From NCBI RefSeq assembly GCF_014648395.1, contig NZ_BMRA01000002.1, positions 248,001 through 312,000 on the forward strand: DNA of 64,000 nt. The letters are read 5' to 3'. Below are positions 38,896 to 45,713 of the stretch, in pieces (the first letter of the stretch is position 1; the number at the start of each line of letters is the position of its first letter). Source of the stretch: Micromonospora fulviviridis. GTDB lineage: Bacteria; Actinomycetota; Actinomycetes; Mycobacteriales; Micromonosporaceae. Below the pieces are notes generated by a model. It was not told where the DNA came from. It saw only the letters and a list, made by a program, of their open reading frames with translations, and searched no databases. Made by a program: the position numbers and the translations under genes.

Positions 38896-39633
38896 TCATC
38901 CTGACGCAACCGGCGGCAGGGGGCGAGTCGGGCGGGCCGGGGCGCCGGCCGCCGCGCGGACCAGCGCGGCCACCGGCCGGGGATCGGCGTCGTTCTCCGG
39001 GTGCCACTGCACGCCGAGCAGGAAGCGCCGCGCCGGATCCTCCACCGCCTCCACCACCCCGTCGTCGGCCCAGCCGGTCACGGCCAGGCCGCCCGGGTCG
39101 GCCACCCCCTGATGGTGGTACGAGTTGACCTCGTCCACCCCGGCCATCACGGCCCCGGCCAGGCTGCCGGCGGCGAACCGGACCGGGTGCGACCCGTACA
39201 CCCCGGGGGCGGGGCGGTGGCGGTCGTGGCCGACCACGTCCGGCAGGTGCTGGTGCAGCGTGCCGCCGTAGGCCACCGCGAGCAGCTGCATGCCCCGGCA
39301 CACGCCGAGCACCGGCAGGTCGGCGGCGAGCGCGGCGGTCAGCAGCGCCAGCTCCCCGGCGTCCCGGTCCGGCCGGCTCTCGGTTCGCGGGTCGGGCGGC
39401 CGGCCGTACCGCTCCGGGCCGACGTCGGCGCCGCCGGCCAGCAGCAGCCCGTCGAGCACCCGCAGCACGTCGGCGTCGGTGTCGTCCGGGGGCAGCACCA
39501 CGGCCCGGCCGCCGGCCGCGGTCACCGCCCGGACGTACGCCTGCGGCACCAGCGCCGCCGGCACGTCCCGCCACACCGCCCAGCCGGCCGGCTCGACGTA
39601 CGCGGTGACGCCGATCACCGGACGCCGACTCAC
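38896..39633 (-). CDS. Class-I glutamine-amidotransferase-type hydrolase (PuuD-like)
   Basis: 245 residues from GTG 39633 (MSRRPVIGVTAYVEPAGWAV). The triad is visible: nucleophile Cys112 in LGVCRGMQLLAVAYGG, and the C-terminal HPEND (His about 209, Glu about 211) in FLLGVQWHPENDADPRP. Related to gamma-glutamyl-GABA hydrolase and other peptidase-C26 proteins that cleave gamma-glutamyl amides. It is the last gene of the operon with glutamine-synthetase-like ligase, aldehyde dehydrogenase and SDR, so the likely job is release of glutamate from the oxidised gamma-glutamyl intermediate. A 59-nt repeat separates it from the SDR gene. Confidence 0.88.
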   Translation of the reverse strand: MSRRPVIGVTAYVEPAGWAVWRDVPAALVPQAYVRAVTAAGGRAVVLPPDDTDADVLRVLDGLLLAGGADVGPERYGRPPDPRTESRPDRDAGELALLTAALAADLPVLGVCRGMQLLAVAYGGTLHQHLPDVVGHDRHRPAPGVYGSHPVRFAAGSLAGAVMAGVDEVNSYHHQGVADPGGLAVTGWADDGVVEAVEDPARRFLLGVQWHPENDADPRPVAALVRAAAGAPARPTRPLPPVASG

Positions 39634-39692
39634 TGAGGTGGCACCGTTCGCGACTGCGGGGCTCGCAACCCCGGCTCACTCCTCGCGCTCAC
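39634..39692 (-). repeat. 59-nt GTGAG-bounded repeat, inverted further copy
   Basis: Read on the minus strand, GTGAGCGCGAGGAGTGAGCC, then GTTGCGAGCCCCGCAGTCGC, then GAACGGTGCCACCTCA, ending where the hydrolase GTG start begins (39633). It begins with the GTGA that holds the SDR stop codon. Length exactly 59 nt, as at 28149 and 28241; first ~50 nt nearly identical, last ~8 diverged. Confidence 0.8.
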
Positions 39693-40456
39693 AGTGGCGT
39701 CACGTACGCGCCGGTGATCCCGCCGTCCACCACGAACTGCGCGGCCGTCATGAAGGAGGCGTCGTCGCTGGCCAGGAACGCCACCGCGGCGGCGATCTCC
39801 TCGGGGTTGCCGAACCGGCCCATCGGCACGTGGACGAGGCGGCGGGCGGCCCGCTCCGGGTCCTTGGCGAACAGCTCCAGCAGCAGCGGGGTGGCGACCG
39901 GGCCGGGGCAGAGCGCGTTGACCCGGATGCCCTCCCGGGCGAACTGCACGCCCAGCTCCCGGGTCATCGCCAGCACCCCGCCCTTGCTCGCCGTGTACGC
40001 GATCTGGGAGGTCGCCGCCCCCATGAGCGCCACGAACGAGGCGGTGTTGATGATCGAGCCCTTGCCCTGCCGCCGCATGTGCGGGATGGCGTACTTGCAG
40101 CAGAGGTAGACGCTCGTGGTGTTGACCCGCAGCACCCGCTCCCAGGCGTCCAGCCCGGTCTCCAGGATCGAGTCGTCGTCGGGCGGCGAGATGCCGGCGT
40201 TGTTGAACGCCACGTCCACCCGGCCGTGCCGCTCGGCCACCCCGTCGAAGAGGTCGCGGACCGCCGCCTCGTCGGCCACGTCGGTGGCCACGAACTCGCC
40301 GGCCACCTCGTCCGCGGCCCGCTTGCCCGCCTCGGCGTCGATGTCCACGCAGACCACCCGGGCACCCTCGGCGGCGAACCGCCGCACGGTGGCCAGGCCG
40401 ATGCCGCTGCCCGCCCCGGTCACCACGGCGACCCGGTCCTGAAGCCGTCCCTGCAT
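39689..40456 (-). CDS. Short-chain dehydrogenase/reductase
   Basis: 255 residues from ATG 40456, with GGAGGAG upstream. Classical SDR features: cofactor loop VVTGAGSGIGLATVRRF, an acidic residue (VCVDID) at the end of beta2 favouring NAD(H), NNAGISPPDD (the NAG motif), and the catalytic YTASKGG (Tyr, Lys) with INTASF (Ser position). Cytoplasmic oxidoreductase. It begins 1 nt after the aldehyde dehydrogenase stop. In this operon it may oxidise the hydroxyl of a gamma-glutamylated amino alcohol before the aldehyde dehydrogenase; that is inference, since close relatives act on many alcohols, sugars and acyl chains. Confidence 0.88.
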   Translation of the reverse strand: MQGRLQDRVAVVTGAGSGIGLATVRRFAAEGARVVCVDIDAEAGKRAADEVAGEFVATDVADEAAVRDLFDGVAERHGRVDVAFNNAGISPPDDDSILETGLDAWERVLRVNTTSVYLCCKYAIPHMRRQGKGSIINTASFVALMGAATSQIAYTASKGGVLAMTRELGVQFAREGIRVNALCPGPVATPLLLELFAKDPERAARRLVHVPMGRFGNPEEIAAAVAFLASDDASFMTAAQFVVDGGITGAYVTPL

Positions 40457-40457
40457 C

Positions 40458-41813
40458 TCACTCCTCCGTGCTGATGAACACGTTCTTGACGTCGGTGAAG
40501 GCGTACAGCGCGTCCGGGCCCAGCTCCCGGCCGAGGCCGGAGCGCTTCATCCCGCCGAACGGGGTCCAGTAGCGCACCGAGGAGTGCGAGTTGACGCTGA
40601 GGTTGCCGGACTCGACCGCCCGGGCCACCCGGACCGCGCGGCCCACGTCCCGGGTCCAGATCGAGCCGGAGAGGCCGTATTCCGTGTCGTTGGCCAGGCG
40701 GATCGCGTCCGCCTCGTCGTCGAACGGGAGCACCGAGACCACCGGGCCGAAGATCTCCTCCCGCCAGTGCCGGTCCGCCGGGGAGTCGGCGAGCAGCACG
40801 GTCGGGGCGTGCCAGAAACCGGCGCCGTCGGGGCGGGTGCCCGTGAAGGCCACCTTCGCCCCGTCGACGTACCCGGCGACCCGGTCCCGGTGTCCGGCGG
40901 AGATCAGCGGGCCCATCTCGGCGCTCTCGGCGGCCGGGTCCTCGACCCGGAACGCCCGGACGGCCGGTTCGAGCAGTTCCAGGAAGCGGTCGTACACCGA
41001 TCGCTGGACCAGGATCCGGGAGCGGGCGCAGCAGTCCTGGCCGGCGTTGTCGAAGACCGCGGCCGGCGCGCTGGCCGCCGCCTTCGCCAGGTCGGCGTCG
41101 GCGAAGACCAGGTTGGCGGACTTGCCGCCCAGCTCCAGCGTCACCCGCTTCACCTGGGCGGCGCAGCCGGCCATGATCCGGGTGCCGACCTCGGTGGAGC
41201 CGGTGAAGCAGACCTTGCGTACCGCCGGGTGGGTGACGAACCGCTCGCCCACCACGCTGCCCTTCCCGGGCAGCACGGTGAAGACGCCCTCCGGCAGGCC
41301 GGCGTCGAGCGCCAGCTCGGCCAGGCGCAGCGCGGTCAGCGGGGTCAGCTCGGCCGGCTTGAGCACCACCGTGTTGCCGGCGGCGAGCGCCGGGGCGAAG
41401 CCCCAGCCGGCGATGGGCATGGGGAAGTTCCACGGCACGATCACCCCGACCACGCCGAGCGGTTCGTGGAAGGTGACGTCGAGCCCGCCGGGCACCGGGA
41501 TCTGGTGCCCGGTCAGCCGCTCCGGCGCCCCCGCGTAGTAGTCGAGCACGTCCCGGACGTTGCCGGCCTCCCAGCGCGCGTTGCCGATGGTGTGGCCGGC
41601 GTTGCGCACCTCCAGCAGCGCCAACTCCTCCCGGTGCGCGTCGACCACGGCGGCGAACCGCCGCAACAACCGCGCCCGATCCCCCGGCCCCACGGCACGC
41701 CACGTCTCAAAGGCAGCCGCCGCCCGCTCGATGGCCGCGTCCGTCTCGGCGAGCGAGGTGGCCGGCACCTCGCGCAGCGGCTCACCGGTCGCCGGGTTGA
41801 TCACCTGGGTCAC
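40458..41813 (-). CDS. NAD(P)-dependent aldehyde dehydrogenase
   Basis: 451 residues from GTG 41813 (VTQVINPATGEPLREVPATS), with AGGAGAAGGG upstream; the frame runs further upstream through non-ALDH sequence. Motifs: VGVIVPWNFPMPIAGWGFAP, VLKPAELTPLTALRLAELAL, CFTGSTEVGTRI, ELGGKSANLVFADADL with catalytic Glu about 227, and the nucleophile at Cys261/262 in FDNAGQDCCARSRILVQ. The family includes gamma-glutamyl-aminoaldehyde dehydrogenases such as PuuC. Its place in the glutamylation operon, between the ligase and the SDR, fits that role. About 30 residues shorter at the N-terminus than the common 480. Confidence 0.9.
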   Translation of the reverse strand: MTQVINPATGEPLREVPATSLAETDAAIERAAAAFETWRAVGPGDRARLLRRFAAVVDAHREELALLEVRNAGHTIGNARWEAGNVRDVLDYYAGAPERLTGHQIPVPGGLDVTFHEPLGVVGVIVPWNFPMPIAGWGFAPALAAGNTVVLKPAELTPLTALRLAELALDAGLPEGVFTVLPGKGSVVGERFVTHPAVRKVCFTGSTEVGTRIMAGCAAQVKRVTLELGGKSANLVFADADLAKAAASAPAAVFDNAGQDCCARSRILVQRSVYDRFLELLEPAVRAFRVEDPAAESAEMGPLISAGHRDRVAGYVDGAKVAFTGTRPDGAGFWHAPTVLLADSPADRHWREEIFGPVVSVLPFDDEADAIRLANDTEYGLSGSIWTRDVGRAVRVARAVESGNLSVNSHSSVRYWTPFGGMKRSGLGRELGPDALYAFTDVKNVFISTEE

Positions 41814-41851
41814 GCGCCCCACCCTTCTCCTGGCTGACGGGGAGCGCAAGG

Positions 41852-43216
41852 TCAGAGGCGCTCGAAGCCACGGACCAGCTCCCAGTCGGTGACGGCGGCG
41901 TCGAAGGCGGCCAGCTCCACCCGCGCGTTGTTGGCGTAGTGGGCGACGACCTCGTCCCCGAAGGCGTCCTTCGCCGTCTCCGAGGACTCCCAGAGCGTGA
42001 GGGCGTCCCGGAGCGTGCCGGGCACCCGCTCGGCGTCCCCGTCGTCGTACGCGTTGCCGGCGCACTCCTCGCCCAGCTCCAGCTCGCGCTCGATACCGTG
42101 CACCGCGCCGGCCACCAGCGCGGCGATCGCCAGGTACGGGTTGACGTCGGCGCCCGGCACCCGGTTCTCCACCCGCATCCCCTGGCCGTGCCCGACCAGC
42201 CGCAGCGCGCAGGTGCGGTTGTCGGTGCCCCAGCGCAGCGCGGTCGGGGCGAACGAGCCGGGCTGGTAGCGCTTGTAGGAGTTGACGTTGGGCGCGAAGA
42301 GGAGGCTGAACTCGCGCATGGTGGCGAGCAGCCCGGCCAGCACCCGCTGCCCGGTGGTGGACAGGTGCGCCGGCCCGTCGCCGAGCATGGCCGAGCGGCC
42401 GTCGGCGTCGCGCAGCGAGAAGTGGATGTGGCAGGAGTTGCCCTCACGCGCGTTCGGCTTGGCCATGAAGGTGATCGACATGCCCTCCTGGGCGGCGATC
42501 TCCTTCGCCCCGTTCTTGTAGATGACGTGGTGGTCGGCGCAGGCCACCGCCTCGTCGTAGCGGAAGGCGATCTCGTGCTGGCCGAGGTTGCACTCGCCCT
42601 TGGCGCTCTCCGGGACCAGCCCCGCGCCGGCCATCTGGTTGCGGATCCGGCGCAGCAGCGGCTCGACCCGTGCCGTCCCGAGCAGCGAGTAGTCCACGTT
42701 GTACTGGTTGGCCGGGGTCAGGTCGCGGTAACCACGCCGCCACGCCTCCTCGTACGAGTCGCGGAACAGCACGAACTCCAGCTCGGTGCCGGCGTACGCG
42801 GTCAGCCCGTGGGCGGCCAGCCGGTCGAGCTGGCGGCGCAGGATCTGCCGGGGCGAGGCGACCACCGGGCCGGAGCCGTCCAGCCACTCCAGGTCGGCCA
42901 GGAGCATCACGGTGCCGGGCTGCCAGGGCACCCGGCGCAGGGTGTCCAGGTCGGGCCGCATGGCGAAGTCGCCGTAGCCGCGTTCCCAGCTCGACATGGC
43001 GTACCCGTCGACGGTGTTCATGTCGACGTCCACGGCCAGCAGGTAGTTGCAGCCCTCGCTGCCGTGCGCGACCACCTGGTCCAGGAAGTAGGGGGCGTGG
43101 AACCGCTTGCCCTGGAGGCGGCCCTGCATGTCGGTCAGGGCGAGCACCACCGTGTCGATCTCGCCCTCGGCGACCGCGACGCGCAACTGTTCCAGCGTGA
43201 GCGGAGCTTTCCTCAT
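41852..43216 (-). CDS. Glutamine-synthetase-like gamma-glutamyl-amine ligase
   Basis: 454 residues from ATG 43216 (MRKAPLTLEQLRVAVAEGEI), with GGAGG 7 nt upstream. GS motifs are present: AGTELEFVLFRDSYEEAWRR (metal Glu), ECNLGQHEIAFRYDEAV, NAREGNSCHIHFSLRDADG (the NGSGMH-equivalent with HIH), and RVENRVPGADVNPYLAIAAL. The adenylylation-site Tyr loop of GlnA is absent and the N-terminus differs, as in the GlnA3/GlnA4/PuuA group, which glutamylates polyamines or ethanolamine rather than ammonia. First gene of the operon leading to ALDH, SDR and hydrolase, so it commits the amine to degradation. Substrate choice cannot be set from motifs alone. Confidence 0.9.
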   Translation of the reverse strand: MRKAPLTLEQLRVAVAEGEIDTVVLALTDMQGRLQGKRFHAPYFLDQVVAHGSEGCNYLLAVDVDMNTVDGYAMSSWERGYGDFAMRPDLDTLRRVPWQPGTVMLLADLEWLDGSGPVVASPRQILRRQLDRLAAHGLTAYAGTELEFVLFRDSYEEAWRRGYRDLTPANQYNVDYSLLGTARVEPLLRRIRNQMAGAGLVPESAKGECNLGQHEIAFRYDEAVACADHHVIYKNGAKEIAAQEGMSITFMAKPNAREGNSCHIHFSLRDADGRSAMLGDGPAHLSTTGQRVLAGLLATMREFSLLFAPNVNSYKRYQPGSFAPTALRWGTDNRTCALRLVGHGQGMRVENRVPGADVNPYLAIAALVAGAVHGIERELELGEECAGNAYDDGDAERVPGTLRDALTLWESSETAKDAFGDEVVAHYANNARVELAAFDAAVTDWELVRGFERL

Positions 43217-43381
43217 CGGCGCGCCTCCATCACCAAGGTCTACTGGCAGAACCGGATCACCGTCAATGCCCGTTCCGGACACCATGGCAAACGCAACGGT
43301 CAGTCACGGCCCGCGCCCGGGCGAGGATGCCGTGGGCAGGTCCGGGACGTGGTCCGGGTCGGGCCTGCCGAGCCGAAGGGA

Positions 43382-44184
43382 CTAGGAAGCCGGTCCTGGT
43401 GCGGCGAGTGCGGCGATGAAGACCTCCTGATTGGTCTCGACGTAGGCGACTTCGCGTCGGGTCCACGCGACCAGTTCGGCCGAGCGTGCGCGCGGGACCG
43501 GTGCGGCTTCGTCGGCCGACGTCTCCCGCCAGAACGTCTCGTTGCGGCGTAGGCGCTCGCGGATCGCGCCCGGTAGGCGGTCGCGGTCGGTCGGACCCAG
43601 GCCGTACGCGTCGGCCAGGGTCCGCACCTGGCGGGCCTGTTCCGTCACCGGTCCCCGGTCCGGCCGGGACGAGACGCACCAGGCCCACGCCAGGTAGCCG
43701 ACGTCCTCTCCAACGGGTCGCCGGGTGCCGCGAAGTCGAAGTCGATGAACGCGATCGGCTGTCCGTCACGGAAGACCGTGTTGTTCGGGCCGGGATCATG
43801 ATGACAGATCACCTCGCCACCGAGTGTCGGCGCGAGGTCCCGCGTGGCGTCGTGCAGTCGTCGTAGCAGCCTCGCCGCTTGGCCGACCTGATCGTCGGTG
43901 AAGCGCTGCCATCGTGGCGGAACGTGGCCCGGCACGAACGACAACACGTCGCGACCGTGCTGGTCCTGCCCCAGATGCCGAGGGCAGCCGTCGAAGCCCT
44001 GCCTGGCGAGATGGGCCAGCAGCCGCGCCACGAAACACGACGCGGGTGAGGCCGGGCGACGCACCGTGTCTCCGACCCGCACCACGCCAGCCGTCAGACG
44101 CCCGCCAGCCAAGGGCAACTCCAGGTCGCCGCCGGGGATCTGCGGGCAAGGATCAATCCTTTCCTGCACGCTGGTTCTCGACAA
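43382..44184 (-). pseudogene. Frameshifted phosphotransferase (APH-fold)
   Basis: Two overlapping pieces read as one aminoglycoside-phosphotransferase/choline-kinase-like protein of ~267 residues. The upstream frame (44184 to 43645) has EVICHHDPGPNNTVFRDGQP then AFIDFDFAAPGDPLE, the catalytic HxDxxxxN and DFD motifs. After GDPLE it veers into RTSATWRGPG, whereas the other frame from about 43708 reads DVGYLAWAWCVSSRPDRGPV and continues to the stop at 43382 (RRNETFWRETSADEAAPVPR). A net two-base surplus near 43704-43712 accounts for it (GGAGAGGACG where GGAGGACG is expected). Either a true inactivating mutation or a sequencing error. It overlaps the end of the IMPase-like gene by 32 nt. Confidence 0.8.
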
Positions 44185-44956
44185 GGGCCAGCAGGGCGGC
44201 GTGGGTCTGCTCGTCGGCGGCCGCGATGAGACCGCCCGCCCCCGCGTGCAGCGGCTGGCCGTCGATCCCGGTCACCACACAGCCAGCGGCCTGACAGAGT
44301 GCGATGCCGGCCGCGAAGTGAACGCTGCCGCTCAGGTGGCCGTCGGTCACGTAGGCGGCGCGCCGGCCGGCGGCGACCCAGGCCACCGCCAGGGTGGTGG
44401 AGACGACACGGGGGCGGAACTGCTCGATGAACCGTTGGTCGGCAAGTAACCGGGCGGCCCGGAAGACGCGCTCATTGGGGAACGGTGGATCGAGATTGAC
44501 GTCCACCAGCCTCGACTCGGCCGACGGAGCGAGTTGCTCGTCCACGCCGCCGCGGCGCACGTGGGCACCACCCCCGTCGGTCCAGAACACCTCTTCGGTG
44601 AACGGGTCCGCCGAGGCCGCCACGACGACCTGCGTTCCGGCTCGCAGGGCGACGTTGACCGAGACCAGCATGTTGCGTACGGCGTAGTTCAGCGTCCCGC
44701 ACAGCGGATCGACCAGCCACGTGCGCCCGTTCCCGCCGGTTCCCGTGCGCCCGCTCTCCTCCGCCACCACGAGGTCGTCCGGCCGGGCAGCCCGCAGGAC
44801 GTCGAGGATGGCCTTCTCCGCTTCGATGTCGGCCGTGGTGGCGAAGTCTCCCGCGGACTTCTCGAAGCGTGTCAGCGCTGCCCCGTACCGGGACCGCACG
44901 ACCGCGGCCCCGGCTGCCGCCGCTTCGATTACCAGATCCCGGTCCTTGATCGACAT
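44153..44956 (-). CDS. Inositol-monophosphatase-family protein with altered metal site
   Basis: 267 residues from ATG 44956 (MSIKDRDLVIEAAAAGAAVV). The fold is recognisable: FATTADIEAEKAILDVLR, VAEESG (metal Glu67), and WLVDPLCGTLNYAVRN. Canonical enzymes have DPxDGT and a late WDxAAG. Here the second Asp of the first motif is Cys86 and the late motif reads SGSVHFAAGIAL, with His213 in place of the metal-binding Asp. Two of the usual metal ligands are therefore changed, so ordinary phosphatase activity is doubtful; a different substrate or a binding role is possible. Downstream is the frameshifted phosphotransferase gene, overlapping by 32 nt. Confidence 0.8.
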   Translation of the reverse strand: MSIKDRDLVIEAAAAGAAVVRSRYGAALTRFEKSAGDFATTADIEAEKAILDVLRAARPDDLVVAEESGRTGTGGNGRTWLVDPLCGTLNYAVRNMLVSVNVALRAGTQVVVAASADPFTEEVFWTDGGGAHVRRGGVDEQLAPSAESRLVDVNLDPPFPNERVFRAARLLADQRFIEQFRPRVVSTTLAVAWVAAGRRAAYVTDGHLSGSVHFAAGIALCQAAGCVVTGIDGQPLHAGAGGLIAAADEQTHAALLALVENQRAGKD

Positions 44957-45002
44957 GCACGCACAATAGATGCCGGGCGGGGCTCGCGGTTGCCCGCGAC
45001 GG

Positions 45003-45452
45003 TCAGGAGACCGCGGCCTTCACGAGCGCGACGACCTTCTTCTCCACCGCGGGGCTCCACTTCTGGAGCGCGTACGACACCGGCCACAGGTCGCCGTCGT
45101 CGAGGTTGGCCGTGTCCTGGAAGCCCAGGGTCGAGTACCGGTAGTTGAACTTGCCCGAGTCCTGGAAGAAGACGACGATCTTGCCGTCGGCGTTCGCGTA
45201 GGCGGGCATCCCGTACCAGGTCTTCGGCGACAGCTGCGGGGCCGCTGCGGTCACCGCCGCGTGCACGCGCTCGGCGAGCGCGCGGTCGTCCGGCGCCATC
45301 TGCGCGATCCGGTCAAGGACCGCCTGGAGGTCGTCGGCCTTCTTGGCGCCCTTCTTGCCCTCGGCGCGCAGCTCGGCGGCGCGCTCCTTCATCGCGGCGC
45401 GCTCCTCGGCGCTGAAACCATCGGTCACGGTCGTGGCGTTCTTCGCGGACAT
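45003..45452 (-). CDS. DUF1801-type protein
   Basis: 149 residues from ATG 45452 (MSAKNATTVTDGFSAEERAA). An N-terminal helical Lys/Glu/Ala-rich segment (ERAAMKERAAELRAEGKKGA) precedes a YdhG/DUF1801-like domain: LDRIAQMAPDDRALAERVHA, APQLSPKTWYGMPAYANADG, KIVVFFQDSGKFNYRYSTLG. These small single-domain proteins are widespread in actinomycetes; proposed roles such as frataxin-like iron handling in Bacillus relatives do not transfer with confidence. It lies 46 nt upstream of the IMPase-like gene on the same strand. Confidence 0.8.
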   Translation of the reverse strand: MSAKNATTVTDGFSAEERAAMKERAAELRAEGKKGAKKADDLQAVLDRIAQMAPDDRALAERVHAAVTAAAPQLSPKTWYGMPAYANADGKIVVFFQDSGKFNYRYSTLGFQDTANLDDGDLWPVSYALQKWSPAVEKKVVALVKAAVS

Positions 45453-45589
45453 TCTCGGGCTCCCTCTCGCTGTCAGGCTCGGCGTCCTGCCGGCTGCCTG
45501 GGAAAAGGCTAGGCCCGACGGCATCCTGGTCGCTTCTTGATTCCTGATCGGTTCGCCGGCCCCGACGAGGCTTCTGGGTGGCCCGCTGT

Positions 45590-45661
45590 TCAGCGCGGGA
45601 CCGCCCGCCGCCACTCGCGTGCCAGGAGGCCGTAGACGACGAGATCGCGTCGTTCGTTGGA
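45590..45661 (-). pseudogene. C-terminal remnant of a GNAT acetyltransferase gene
   Basis: On the minus strand one frame reads SNERRDLVVYGLLAREWRRA then VPR and a stop at 45590-45592. NExRxDxVVYxLLxxEWR is the characteristic C-terminus of RimJ/RimL-type acetyltransferases. No upstream GNAT sequence remains: the frame runs straight into the hairpin at 45669-45707. Probably the tail of a deleted gene. Confidence 0.5.
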
Positions 45662-45668
45662 CCCAGCG

Positions 45669-45707
45669 CTCCTCGCCGGCGCCGGGTGAGCCGGCGCCGG
45701 CGAGGAG
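45669..45707 (-). terminator. Permease terminator (17-bp perfect stem)
   Basis: CTCCTCGCCGGCGCCGG at 45669-45685 pairs perfectly with 45691-45707 across the loop GTGAG, 6 nt after the permease stop codon. Strong candidate for an intrinsic-type terminator. Confidence 0.75.
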
Positions 45708-45713
45708 AGTGGG

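Noticed and set aside
35155..38904. Plus-strand open frame of ~1,250 codons opposite the hybrid kinase gene
   Set aside because: Antisense shadow; no domain is visible, and the kinase frame has eight recognisable modules.
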